64,000 nt of DNA from Puccinia triticina (GCF_026914185.1 NC_070567.1:558001-622000), one strand, 5' to 3'. Shown: positions 21,193 through 32,833, counted from the first letter of the stretch. Notes: generated from the letters alone by a model not told the origin. Numbers and translations: made by a program.

Positions 21193-23007
21193 TCAGTTAT
21201 CATCACCCTGGTGATTTTCTCCATCGCCACTCCTGCTGGATTGGGTGTTGATCTCGGACGGGGAAGGTTGGGCCAGACGGTCTGGCGCTGCCTGTGATAC
21301 TGAGGATTTTGGCACAGCGCTCGGAGTGGTAATTCGTCGAAGAATGATGTGACCGTTCTTGAGATCGAGCAGGAGCATCGAGAGATGGTCCTTCTTGACT
21401 CGCTTGTTGTCTGTCCGTAGCCAGTCTATTTCGGAGCGGGCGTCTGGAGCAAGCTCAAGTTGAAACTTTGCTTCGCGCAGCCGTGTCTCGTTGGACGCCC
21501 AAGGCCAGGAGGTTATGATATTGTTTGTCTCACGAGCTGAAAGTTGAAACACTTTAGTTACTGTTTCAAAGTTCCAGTTGTGTTTCAAACCAGAGAGATG
21601 ACCCACCAATGAACTCCGCAAGCTCTGTACATAATTCTGAGCGGATCTGCTTCAATTTTTTTTCTAGCAGGGTCAAGCAAGGTCAGTTGCAGACAGGTGG
21701 GAATCATTAGTATTGGTAGGGGATGAGTGATTGCAGGATGGCTAGGGATTACCCGCACTTACTGGATGTGCCCGGAATCTTCTCCCCTACAGCAATCTGA
21801 CCGACTGAGTTACCGGTGACAAGTGCCTGTAGTCGGGCCGAGTACTGGTTATTACCATCCATTTGGGCCGAGTACTGGTTATTACCATCCATTTGGGATA
21901 TCTCGCTGTTTGGTTTAAATGCACCAGGGGTACATCGGTCCATTCGGAAGCAGTGGTTGGATAAGTGTTTTGATACTGCAAAGATGACAACCTCGCAACA
22001 GCACGTTGCGGAGAGATTTGCCGCCTGACAGAATCACATCAGAAGAAATACATGTGGGAGAGGAGGTTGGAGCAAGAGGTAACGTGTAGTCAGACCTACC
22101 TCGCGTGCCCATCTATTCATGGTGAGATCTACTTGATTCTTCCGAGTCAAGTTGGAGACGGTACCCCGGATGACACCGGTAGAATTTTTTGATCCCTTGG
22201 CAGCAGGTTTGGTCTCAGGAGTATCTTCCTCTTCGTCGGTAACTTCATCCATAGCCAACTCGGCCGCAGTGAGCTCATCACCTCTACGACGACGAGAAGG
22301 GAATGGGCGCTTGGGTCGGAGACTCAAATCTGCCTGATTCTCGCTCCCTGCATCATCACCATTGTCATCATCTTCATCACTTTCGTCGTCGCTCTCGTCA
22401 TCGATTTCTTTGGTAAGTGCGGCCTTCTCCTCCACTGTCAACTGCTTATAGGCCGCCGACAGTTTCTTCATTACTTGCTTATTCTTGACGCCCTGCCCGC
22501 CTGGGGAAAGTAGGAAGGTTAGTTTGGACTTGAGAGAAGGAGGGAGGCAGTCCGGCTTACTAGTTTGGAAGATCTGACGGGCTTTGTCCGTCTGCAGGAA
22601 TCGGTTCCAGCAGTTGGCTTCACGAATGGCAACACGTCGACCCCTGCAGTAAGAAAACTGCTCAGCTTCCTGTGTCACCGGTGTATGAGAGAGTAGAGTT
22701 GGACTTACAATACTGCCCAGACCATGGGCATAGAGACATGCAGCTCGATTGCTTTAAGAATCATCGCCAGCTCCTGCTCATGAAAGAGCTCCATGAAGGC
22801 GACTTGATCAGCAGAGGACATGGACGACTTCGAGTTCTCTTGGGCTACCTTGCGAAGCTGTGTTGCTGACATCTTCTGCAGAGTTTCAATTGGAATTGGA
22901 TAGCGCGGGTTATTTGGATCCTCGGATTCATACTTGCGTTTTTTGGCCGACTTCCTGGGGGCTGTTTGCCCTACGCCTGCTAGCGGTGGTTCAGAAGGAA
23001 TAGGCAT
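21193..23007 (-). CDS. HMG-box-like companion protein of the KDZ transposon
   Basis: Six exons on the minus strand (23007-22709, 22643-22561, 22500-22100, 22024-21763, 21663-21607, 21536-21193), phase-consistent, 481 residues. The N-terminus carries a basic APRKSAKKRKYESEDP stretch. Around residues 105-165 is a degenerate HMG-box pattern: CWNRFLQTDKARQIFQ, then GVKNKQVMKKLSAAYKQLTVEEKAAL across two introns. A long acidic run follows, then an Arg patch (PFPSRRRRGDE) that may be a nuclear signal. A Cys-rich region (CCCEVVIFAVSKHL...RCTPGAF) and a Gln/Asp/Asn repeat come next. HMG proteins are known companions of fungal KDZ elements; a DNA-bending accessory or transcription role is inferred. Its start lies about 170 bp from the right TIR. 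Confidence 0.7.
21836..21897 (-). repeat. In-frame 30-bp tandem duplication in the companion gene
   Basis: Two nearly identical 30-bp units encode QMDGNNQYSA twice on the minus strand. Because the unit is a multiple of three, the reading frame is preserved. Confidence 0.9.
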
Positions 23008-23175
23008 CGGATAAAGTGTAGATTAAAACCAAAGATTTGAAGGTGAACAGACGTTGGTGGTCAAATGAGTTGAAGGCAGGTGATGGCGGTTACCTCGCCG
23101 TTCGGGATGTCGGTCAATTTTTACCGGGCGCATACCTCCGAGGGAGCGTTCATAGCACCGCTGTCGTACAAGTCC

Positions 23176-24510
23176 AGTGCGCGGCGGCCGTACTGTCGGA
23201 TTGCACGTAATCCGACAGTACAACTGCGGCGCGTATCACGGCAGGTTGGGGGTTCGAGTCGGTTGGAGTTCGACAACATGTAAATCTGTCGCAATGTAAC
23301 AGAAGCGCGGGGAGCTGGCGGGAATCCGAAATTGGCTACTAGATAGTCTGTATAACAGGCTTTGCGCACCTATCTAGTAGCCAGGTTATAATAAATAGTG
23401 GTGATCCCCCAGCCGCGTGCCGATGGCCGGCACAGGCCATCAAGCAGAGTTGCACACTCCCCCGATGACCGGCCGGCCAGCACACATGTGTGCATCTAGC
23501 ACTATTTACCGGTCATCGAGGGGATTGTGTACTCCTCTCGATGGCCACTCTGTCCCGGTCATCGAGTGGAGTACATACTTCCCTCGATGACCGGGTCCAT
23601 GCCGGTCATCGAGAGGAGTGCATCCTTCCCTCGATGACCGGGTCCGTTCCGGTCATCGAGAGGAATGTTCACTCCTCTTGACGACCGGAGTAATCGGGTC
23701 ACCGAGGGGAGTGTACTCCTCTCGATGGTCGGAACAGGGCGTCCATCGAGAGGAGTACATCCTTCCCTCGATGACCGAGTCCGTTCCGGTCATTGAGGGG
23801 AGTGTTCACTCCTCTCGCCAACCGGAGCAACCAGGTCACCAAGCTCCGGTCGTCGAGAGGAGTGAACATTCCTCTTGATGACCGGAACGGACCCGGTCAT
23901 CGAGGGAAGGATGTACTCCTCTGGATGACCGGCATGGACCCGGTCATTGAGGGAAGTATGTACTGTCATTGTACTCCACTCGATGACCGGGATAGATTGG
24001 CCATCGAGAGGAGTACATAATCCCCGCGATGACCGGTAATTTGTGCCACATGCACGCATGTGCTGGCCGGTCATCGGGGGAGTGTGCAACTCCGCTCGAT
24101 GGCCTGTGCCGGCCATCGGCACGGCGGCTGGGGGATAGCCGGGCCCGGAGCTGCTTCCCCTCGAACTTTCTTTTCGAGGGGCTGGGTACCCGACCGCTGA
24201 AGTCTTAGCAGGTGAAAAGTCCCCGGGGTGGGCTATCGGGGTAGCGGGTGCCTTTTTTTGGATTAATATTATGTTTTTTTTTTTTTGCATCACAAGGACA
24301 CCTTCAAAAAATCCAATTTTTTTTTGGAGGAGGCAAGTAAGACCCCCTCTTTTGATCCATCGAAAAAAATCCGGAAAAATCACCTCCTTCTTTCGGGGGA
24401 AGTCACTGTGCGCGAAGTAATTTTTGGCTTGCGCGCACAGTGGGCTCGACGTCGGGGGACGGTCGATTCTGTGCGCGAAGAGTTTTCCGCTGCTGCGCAA
24501 AGTAGGTCCG
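23176..24510 (-). repeat. Right terminal inverted repeat of the KDZ element, split by an insert
   Basis: Inverse copy of the left TIR. The inner part (23176-23407) and outer part (24130-24510) are continuous with each other in the left TIR but here are separated by about 720 bp of palindromic repeat DNA. The hairpin TGTCGGATT / AATCCGACA recurs around 23193-23218. Confidence 0.85.
23408..24129. repeat. Palindromic array of CCGGTCATCGAG / CTCGATGACCGG units
   Basis: Dense alternation of CCGGTCATCGAG-AGGAGT and CTCGATGACCGG boxes at 25-45 bp spacing. The whole array is itself an inverted repeat. The left half, starting AGCCGCGTGCCGATGGCCGG at 23412, is mirrored by the right half ending CCGGCCATCGGCACGGCGGCT at about 24127. 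It has local deletions and insertions such as TGACAGTACA near 23960. Confidence 0.9.
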
Positions 24511-24518
24511 TAATTTTA

Positions 24519-24967
24519 TGCATGCATAAATCATAAAATCATGACATCTTTTTTGCAGGGGATATGACTGTCTGATTATGTAATACACAATTTCCTCACC
24601 AAAATATTTTTATGATTTTATGATTTATGCACGCATATAATTATGCAAACCAACTTTGAACACCATAAATCTTGACACTATGTTGCAAGTTGTACTGATG
24701 GTGTGAAAGTTTTTGGTTGACACAGGGAAGTTTAAAGTTGCGGCTAGGATTTATTTTGATGGTGCAAAATGAATGGACAGGGGGGGCTGTTGTGGGTCAC
24801 CTGTGAAGAGGTGCAACCAGTGGGAGCCAATTGCCTCTGGAGACGCCTGTGAAGAACAGCACCTATGCCGTAGTCCAGCAGCATATGATGTTACAAAGTG
24901 TGTACAAGTGAACAAAAAAAGTGGCCTTGCACTGAAAGCTTAGCTCTGGAAAAGAAGCAGGAAACTG
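24519..24967. other. AT-rich spacer right of the KDZ element
   Basis: Contains TTTATGATTTTATGATTTATGCACGC-like sequence facing an ATGCATGCATAAATCATAAAATCATGA stretch (24518-24545 versus 24600-24640), a short inverted repeat of about 100 bp. No gene seen. Confidence 0.5.
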
Positions 24968-25340
24968 CTGAGAGCAACTCCACCCCAGGTGCTAAACTGG
25001 GTTGCTAAACCAGATATAGCATCCCAAACCTGCTTTAGCAACACCACTAAGGGTGCCAAATACAAATCAAATCTATGAACTTGCATCTTGGGAGCTATCA
25101 TGTTTGCAAATTTGGAAACAGGATAGCACCCCTTGCAAGTATCACACATCTCTCATGTGATACTCTCACCTTCTTCCCTGACAGCAATACAGAACCACGC
25201 ATTTCACAACTGCAAGCTGCCAATTATGGCAACTCATGGTGCAAAGCTGCCTGGCTGCAGGTTTCTAAAACTGTGCCCCAGTTGCCAAACTCAAATATCT
25301 GGCAACACAGTATACCACCCGCGGTGGAGATGCTCTGAGC
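24968..25340. mobile_element. Putative MITE with GAGAGCAACTCCACC-type TIRs
   Basis: Left end CTGAGAGCAACTCCACCCC faces right end GGTGGAGATGCTCTGAG, which reverse-complements to CTCAGAGCATCTCCACC. 373 bp, no transposase. The interior is rich in GGTTGCTAAACC / GCAACACC-like motifs. The TIRs resemble those of hAT- or Harbinger-derived MITEs, but a clean target duplication was not identified. Confidence 0.55.
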
Positions 25341-26011
25341 TCAACCCAAGTGCAGTGAGTGGTAGCTTGCCCCTGTGCTAATTGGGCTTGGGCTGCAATG
25401 GGGGGCCCACTTTTCTTTGCTTGCTCACTGGACCAGAAATGTATTTTTTCTATTGGAATAGTGGGCAGGGGTGGTCACATGGTTTTTAAAAGATATTTGA
25501 ACTGTGATTTATTTCCTAAATGATGCTGTCACACTTTGAGAGAATAAATCAGAAAGAAAACAAAAAAGACCACAGAAAGGATAAGGAAAGATCTAACATC
25601 AGGAAACAGAGAGGCATGTGTTGAGTGGTTCAGGATATGAGAAGTTAGAACTAGGAGGGAAAGATTATGGACAGGAATGAAGTAGAATGAGTTTGTTGAG
25701 AATAGGGGGTGGAAGAAATGGAAGGAGCTGAGTAGAATCTCACTAGATAAGAAGATAAGAGACAATCAGAAAGAAATAGGAGGGAAGAATGGTATGAGAG
25801 ATGAGTGACAAGAATGAGTAATTGAGGAGTGATGATCAAAGCTGAGTGTTGGGTGTTGAGTCTTGATAGGTGTGTGTTTGGTTGCAATTGAGAGATGAGG
25901 ATTGGAGACACAAGGTTACAGTCGAGTGAAGCTGATGAGGAGGTGTGAGAAGGTGTCACAAGTGTGACAGGACTGTGGTTTTGCAGTTTTTTAAATCTGA
26001 AGTTAGTGGAG
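25341..26011. other. Purine-rich spacer, no gene seen
   Basis: From about 25530 to 25970 the plus strand is strongly A/G-rich (GAAAGA, GGAAGG and AGGAGG runs). The open frames on the minus strand are a consequence of this skew (Ser/Leu/Phe/Thr-rich) and are not taken as genes. Confidence 0.6.
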
Positions 26012-26251
26012 CTATGCAACCGTAAGAGACGCCAAACAGAATTTGCGCAGAAGCCACTCTGACAAAGTAAGCTTGGGTTGCACCAATTCTGGAATTCTTG
26101 TCCCGTAGTAAACAGGGAGCTCAGGGAGAATAATTTTGAGTTGATTTTCGCATTTTTGACGGATTACTCCTACCATGTGATCATCCAGCTCCTCAAACTT
26201 CATGTCGGGATTTCGATGTGACCAATGCGGAGCGGATAAATGAAAATGATC
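26012..26251 (-). pseudogene. Possible detached C-terminus of the secreted protein
   Basis: In the same frame directly downstream of the TGA at 26252, 79 codons stay open (FEELDDHMVGVIRQKCENQ, then LPELPVYYGTRIPELVQP) before TAG-type closure. Composition is protein-like and ordered, not repetitive. Either the gene was longer and has acquired a nonsense codon, or an unrecognised splice skips the TGA. Confidence 0.35.
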
Positions 26252-26936
26252 TCACAGCCGATGATCAAAGCGTTCTGAGTTCAGAGTGGCAGCCGAGGTA
26301 ATTTGGCTGGAAGCCGGGTTCTGGGAATGGGAATCGGTCTTCTTCAAGGCATCAACCAACTTGCCGGTTAGCAAACGGCCTCGTAATTTTGTCCCGGGCT
26401 GCTCGTTTGACGGATACTGGATGTGTACGGAGTGCTCGAAGGGAAGGAGGAGGATGGCTGGCTGGCTGGTCGTCGAGTTGCTTAGTACAGACCTCATTGA
26501 TCCGATTCATTATTTCTGGAGTAGCTGCTGGAGTTGTGAGGTCTACACCATCCGCATTCAAGATTGCCCAGTGCTGGTTCCAATTGGCCCCCACCAATAT
26601 GCCAGGCGACGACCGGCGATTGGACAAGTGCCGCAGTAGTTTGGCAGCTGCTCGCGCGGCTGAGTCACCCGCATCCAAGGCGGTGATCACATCATGAAAT
26701 TTCAAATGTCTCTTCCTTATGTCATCACCGGCGCCAGTTGGCTCTGTCATCGAATATTGGACCTGGAGGTCTTGTCCACTGAGTTGGAGCCTCATGTATG
26801 GAAATCGCTCGACCAGGCCATTCTCGTCGATCCGAGCAGTGCTGATCGGGGTGATGGCCTCGGTCGGCGAGCGATACATCCCCCAGACATGGGTGATGCT
26901 GCAGCCCAGAGCAACAACCAAGAAGCGGGAAATCAT
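26252..26936 (-). CDS. Candidate secreted protein (possible effector), truncated by a TGA
   Basis: Start ATG at 26936. The N-terminus MISRFLVVALGCSITHVWG is a good signal peptide with likely cleavage after VWG. Exon 1 (26936-26493) ends NRINE. A plausible 58-nt intron (26492-26435, gtctgt...ttcgag) leads to exon 2, HSVHIQYPSNEQPGTKLRGRL...DSERFDHRL-like, ending at TGA 26254-26252. The mature part (~190 residues) has no domain I recognise and only one or two Cys. The same frame continues after the TGA for another 79 codons, so the stop may be premature. Possible 5' UTR introns (donor gtaagctc near 27040, acceptor ccgccag near 26960) lie upstream. It could be an apoplastic or haustorial effector; this is inference from the signal peptide and organism type. 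Confidence 0.45.
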
Positions 26937-28398
26937 GATCTGGCGCGCCGTCCGGTTAGAATTCCTGGCGGATAGAGAGATGTCTGAATGTCAATCGTTG
27001 TATCAGCGACATAGATCATCACAGCAATCTATTATTGAGCTTACTGGGGTGCCAAATGTGCGTCTCAGGAGGTCTGGTCTCCGTAGGGAATTGAAAACTA
27101 GAGAAAAAAAAAAACACAATACGTCAGTTGTGAAGGAACAATTACATCAAATGCTGAATCATAACTTACCCAAAAGGCTAACTCCTCAGGTCTAGATTGC
27201 GGTGATGCAAAAGTAGATGATGAAGATGCGGAAATGAAAGAGTCGGGAACAATCGCCAGGGTAGGCGTCTATCGGCTACTAAGCTAGCTGGCGCTGGCTA
27301 TTCAGAGGGATAGTAGGAGACAAAAACTTGTATCTGTGCGCTGGGGGGAGAACATGATGCAGAACCGGGCATGGTGGCAGCTTTTTATAAATATTCATGA
27401 GCCCCCTAACAAGGATCCTCCCAACTTGACGGCAGGTCTGGGCATCAGTTGGGCCAGTTTCAAGTCTGGGCGGCCGGAGGACTCATGTGGGCTACTTTGA
27501 AACACGAAGCTCACAGATACGGTGGGCCCCATCATCCCATGTAGACCGCGAAGTTTGACCCACCGTGTCTGACAGTGAAACTCAAAAACAGCATTCAGTG
27601 GATACATATGTACCAAGCTCGAGTCGATACATCCGCTGTTAGTGTAGCGCAGCGGATGACTGCTACGCAGGTAGACCCAAAACCAGATCAATTGTCGGTT
27701 ATAACGTCCCCCGGGCAATTTGCAGTGGCAGCGACAAAATGTCCGCTTGTGCCGACAAAAAGCACAGCGATACCGAAAATCCGCTATATTATTCAGGGGA
27801 TAATGGGAATGTGGAGCAGCCGCTACGTGCTCACTGTCCGCTGAATCAGCGGGTAGCGGCCACGTAGCGCACCGACGGGCCATGGGTATATGCCGGCAAC
27901 ACAACAGTCAAAAATAATGGGGATAGGGCTGTCGGTGTCCCCACGCCGGAAGAACCACTAGCAGCGTACAGGGTGGTATGTGTAACCTTGTTTCCGGTGT
28001 CGTCAACCGGAGGGGATTTCTCCCGGTTTTATGACCTCTTGGCAGAGTGACTATGGCGCTGGGCCGCGGGCGGAGGGGAGGCTTGGGTTCGCGTGCGACC
28101 TTGCCTTTTGGCTATCCTTCGAGGCCGTACTCGGAGAAAATCCTAGTGAGCTCAAAGGCGCAACCTGCTCGAACGGAGGGTTCGGGGGGAGAGCCTAACC
28201 TTCTGTGTCTTAAAGGGTTGAACTATCGATGGAGAGCCGCGACGCGCCACAAGGTCTGTCGCCACACGTTGCATCTATGGACCACGTCACCTCACTGCGC
28301 CCGGTTCCCCCTCGAGAAGGAAGCAGCGCATTGCTGTACACTGGAGTTCTGTTGTTGATCCGGCGAATTTCCCAGGGATACATAGGAATAGGAAACGA
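26937..28398. other. Spacer with probable 5' UTR of the secreted-protein gene, otherwise no gene
   Basis: 26937-27230 shows possible untranslated exon borders on the minus strand (ctctag acceptor near 27100, gtaagctc donor near 27045). 27230-28398 contains only short contradictory frames. Confidence 0.4.
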
Positions 28399-28589
28399 GC
28401 AATGCCAGGACCCTGGAAAGCCCCTATGGAACACAGTAACGAAAATGTATGAATTTTTGGTCAAAAACCAAAAAACGTACGCACTCCAGATGTATGAATG
28501 GGAAATTTGGCGGATAAGGTACTCACCCCAAATGTATGAAATTTTTTTGGGGGCAAGGGGGGTAGTAACCAAAAATGTATGAGAATGAG

Positions 28590-28770
28590 GGGATGCCAGG
28601 GTTCCCCCCAACCCCCCCCCCCCCCCCCCCCCCTCAGCAGCAGTCGGGTGTTGAGAATTTTTTTTTTGCACACCCCCTCGGCAGCAGTCCAGTGCCCAGG
28701 TGGTTTCCCCCCATACTGCCCAGGTTCCTGGCATCCGTTGGCAGGTGCCGGGTGCGGGGGGAATCCGACG
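28590..28770. repeat. C22 run and local inverted repeats in element B
   Basis: A run of 22 C at 28612-28633 lies between GGATGCCAGGGTTCC (28590) and GGTTCCTGGCATCC (about 28722-28736), which are inverse copies. CAGCAGTC(G/C)-(G/A)GTG occurs twice in direct orientation around 28640 and 28684. Confidence 0.75.
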
Positions 28771-30836
28771 TATCAGAAGTATTGTGCAAGATCGTGCATG
28801 TTGGATTAAGGTGTCACAACCTGTCACAACACCCCTGTTGTCAAGTTTATGACACGTTATAGACCATAAAAATCCAGAAAAACTGAGTTAAAAAAGGAAT
28901 AGTGGGAACAGGGGCTTAAACAGGATTGCGTTAACTCTCTTCAATTGTAAACTAGCTATCTAGCAATTGCGACTTGATCAAGCCTTCAAAATGGCCAAAA
29001 ACAACACAGTTGAAGATTTTTTTTCAAAGATCCTTTCGATATCCAAATCCGGGTCAAGAATACCTGAAGCTACAAGGAAGGATTCGATCTATCAGCGGTT
29101 CAGCTGCCCGCCAATCATTGCAGAAGACGAAGAAGACGAAGGCATGTGGTACGTCGTGAACCGAGCTATGGATTCGCTGTTTGGAGTCGAGAACTGCAAA
29201 GAAAGCCTCCGAACTGGGAAGTTTGGGATTGAGGTTGTGCTCAACTACTTAAAGAAGGCTCGTCAACACCCATCCTGGAATGCTGACGAGCTTCTTGTCC
29301 TCAAGCTTGAGCGCATACATAACTGCTTTGTTGGAAAGTTCTTTTGATTTTACTGGTCAATCACAGGAGGTCTAATCTGCTGCTTGTCTTTATTTGTGGT
29401 ACAGATGCTGGTGGAGCTATCACGGAAGAAAAACCCAAAGAACCGTCTCCAAAAAAGTTCAATAACTTTTTTAGTGTTGTGAACGAAACTTCAAATGCTT
29501 CTAAAGCAACGGCTGGCCTATCGAACTCGGCTGCGTGCACATCAAAGAAAACATCGAGCTTACCAAAATCAAACTCTACCGGATCAAGGCAGATTTCCAA
29601 GCCTACTCCAAAAAATCCAAAACCTACTTCGAGCTCATTGAAACTGTCTGGTGCAAAGATAGACAAAAAGATTTTATTGAAGTGTCCGAAATCAACCAAG
29701 GAGCAAGTTTGCAAGGGTTGTTCTATCTTCAAATATGAAGATGGTGATTCACTCCTTGATACGATATTCAAGTGCCACTGTGGAGCATCACCTGTTGTAC
29801 TTCCCAAAGGACGATCTCAAAATGTTGAAGCCCACTGGGAATCTAGTTTGTCCACTTTCTTTTGTTCTTCAAATCCATCCATTCAAAGACTCATTCATCT
29901 AATTTGTTATAAATTAACAATAGGAGCCTGCAAACTAACTACCTCTAGTGTCGCGAATACCCAACCACTAACTTCGTACTTCACTCTCAAACGAACTCGT
30001 ACCTCTGAAAGCTCCAATTTAGACCCTCAAGAACCAGCACCGCCACCAAAGAAGAAAACCGTTTCACTTTTGTGCTCCGGCTTGAATGACAAAACTTGGC
30101 CAAGACCCCGACAACAATTCTCGATTCACCAGTGCATCGTTGGCTCTCCAAGCACCCATCACGGGGCCCCTCCTCGCCATAAAGTTTGCTTGGAGCTGTT
30201 CGGAACTAGTAAAGAATCAGAGCTTAGTGAAGAACAAAGTCGCGAGCTAGCTCAAACCCTTGAATCAAAGTCCGTATGGTTTATAAAGCGACACAATGCA
30301 ACAGCTGGAATATTCTCGTCAAACTGTGAGCGCCATGTTGATGTTGCTCCTGGAACTCTTACTGTTGTTTGCAATCAATGCATACTCCTAAAGAGTAATA
30401 ACTCTTTGAAGAAGGCTCTCAACATTGCATACGCGTCTGCAGATAACGTCAAGCATATCGCTCCTTTCCTCATGAAACAAGACCTGTTTCAAAGTAAGCT
30501 AATGCTCTACGGCGAACTGCGACAGCTGAACACTTCACTTGAAAAGCATTCTCGCACCGGTGATCAAGAATTCTGGTCTGCCCTTGCAATCCACGCCAAA
30601 CGAGGCTTCTTCAAAGGAAATGATGCGTTTCAAGGCCTCGTAAAAGCGGTGGCTGTTCGGAGCGAGCGCGAGGCGGCCGGCAAGGCGTTAAACGGCATGA
30701 AATTTGATACTTACTTCGATAACTTCTTTACAACAATGGCTGCCATGAGTCCTGCGGCAGCCAAGTTCATGCGTGACAACATGGCTGGGCGCTCTTTGCG
30801 CAGCATGAGGAACGAACGACAAAAGAATGGCGGCCA

Positions 30837-30850
30837 GATCGAAGATCGAA
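30837..30850 (+). repeat. 7-bp tandem duplication breaking the element B transposase
   Basis: GATCGAA is present twice in a row. With one copy the frame runs from ...NGGQIE straight into DGIVLTNFERVAGYI; with two copies it shifts and meets a stop at 30934-30936. Confidence 0.85.
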
Positions 30851-32735
30851 GATGGGATTGTTCTGACCAACTTCGAGAGGGTTGCTGGGTATATAGCAAG
30901 TCTAGGCTATACCGGACCCCTTGCTCTTGCCTCTGATCAGACGGTATGTGTAAAATCCCTAAGGTCACATAATGGCCACCTTGTTGGTGCACAAGGTGGC
31001 GATGTGCCTTTTTTGAGCCTTGAAGAACTCGCTGCACTGGTCAAAAAAATCACTGATAAAGATGAACTCTGCAGTAAGGTGGGCAACGTTTTCCCCTTTT
31101 GAGACAAGAACAGTACTTACGCCATCATCATCCCTTTCGATCCTATGTAGGTTCGACTTTACACTATTCAAGTGCCATTGCCAAAGGTGCCATCATTCGT
31201 TGTGGCATTGGTTGCTAGTTACGACAAAGAGAAAGCCGAAGACATAGCTGCTAGTCACATTGCAGTTCTTGACTACTGCTCTCAAGCAGGAATGTCTATT
31301 GTTTCGCTTGGAAGTGACGGTGCCGCCACTGAAATTTCAGCCTTACGCATAGTTCAAGACTCGGTCGATCAATATCTGTGCTTCCAAAAGGCAGATGCTG
31401 GAATTTTAGTTCAAGTACCATTGATGGGTCAACCTCTGCAACCCGTTGTTCCTGTTCAAGACCCCAAACACGCTCGGAAAACTGCAGCTAACCAGCTTCT
31501 CTCCGGGGCTCGGCTTCTATCCTTCGGCAAATATTATCTCAACATATCTCAACTGGTCGAAATACTCGATAAAAGCTCTTCACTTTTTTCTCGAGATGTT
31601 CTCAACTGCGACAAGCAAGACGATGGGCGCGCTTATCGAACAATGAACTGGGAAACCCTAGAAACCTCACTACGATCTCCTACGCACGCTGGATTATCCA
31701 TTTATCTATTCCTTTTTGGCGAGCTTACTGATGCCTGGCTGTGCTCGACCATGATCCATCTGGATCGGATTTGATCAGCTTGGACCTGCATCTTCTTCAT
31801 GCGTTATTGGCATCAGTCAATAAGTCACGAATCCAACCCCCTCATGTCGGTTGATCGCAACGGAGTCTCTCGTCAAAGTTATGAGATCTTCCATTTTCTG
31901 GGGAACTCGCTGATTGGGTTGATTATCTCACATCGCGAATTTTACCCCACCGTACCACTCCTTCCATGGAAGCATGGGACCGAAGCATGCGAGCATATCT
32001 TTGGCTGGATGCGGGTGATCATGCCCAACTTTACTGTACTTGATGCTCGACAGATGCTGCCAAAGGTCTTTGCTGTTGTGAGAAATGTGATGAGTGGACA
32101 AATGAAAATGCCTCAATCAGAGCATCTTCGATCTGGTGTGTAATTCAATCTGCTTGTTTGGCTTTTCGGTACCTGACTTTCTCAACCAATTCATTGTAGG
32201 CTATAAGTATAACTTCACCAACGAACTGGTGGCCGATAAATATGATCACTTGGCCAATTTCCCGACTAACTTGGAAATAACGCACAAGTTGGCTGTAGCT
32301 GAATCACAAGCTCGCAAGATTGCTTTATTTGCCGGGATCGATCCTTGTTTTTTTACGGCTTGTTCAACTCTTCCTAGGTCAAGTCCAGCCGATGATGGGG
32401 ACGCAAACGAAGGCAAGTGGATATATAGAAGCAAGACAGCTTTAGTTCACATAGCTGACTAGAATCGTTCGGTTTAGGAGTATCACTCAGCGAATCCAAT
32501 GACTACGAAGTTGCCTATGCTTGTGTTCCTGACGAGACACCACTCTCCGATATAATGCACGAGGCAGCAACTGTAATTGGAGAAAAACAGCAGGTTGATG
32601 TAGCCTTGAGCAACATCAACATTGATGCTGAACATCAGAAGCTCTCTGGTCAGGCTCGAATCTCGATTTCAAATCTTCTCAACCCAATCACAACGAAACC
32701 ACCAGGCCTGTCGGCTGCCTTTGCTGCTGAACGCA

Positions 32736-32827
32736 GTAGAGACTGATCATCGAAAATTCTGTAGATCGGAAAGCATATGCATAGGCGCATGCATACACCA
32801 TAATGTGCGTGATTAAGAAACTCAACA
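32736..32827 (-). repeat. 3' LTR of the copia element (92 bp)
   Basis: Matches 37665-37756 at 91 of 92 positions. Contains palindromic GCATATGC and GCATGC. Unusually short for a copia LTR. Confidence 0.8.
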
Positions 32828-32833
32828 CTCCTC

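Larger units (their letters stand above)
14514..24510. mobile_element. Complete KDZ (Kyakuja-Dileera-Zisupton) DNA transposon, 9,997 bp
   Basis: The ends are inverted copies (left CGGACCTACTTCGCGCAGCAG; right, reverse-complemented, CGGACCTACTTTGCGCAGCAG). They are flanked by TAATTTTA at 14506-14513 and 24511-24518, an 8-bp direct repeat that fits a target-site duplication. The left TIR runs to about 15122. The right TIR is the same sequence split in two (23176-23407 and 24130-24510) by a palindromic array. Two convergent spliced genes lie between the TIRs: a KDZ transposase on + and an HMG-box-like protein on -. Each begins 110-170 bp inside a TIR, so the TIRs probably carry their promoters. 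The central 18.8-21.2 kb is AT-rich filler. Confidence 0.88.

Noticed and set aside
23241..23275. tRNA gene suggested by a GGTTCGAGTC word in the KDZ TIR
   Set aside because: No A-box, acceptor stem or cloverleaf could be assembled around it.
25651..26019. 122-codon Ser/Thr/Leu frame on the minus strand
   Set aside because: Produced by a purine-skewed plus strand; no signal peptide or domain.
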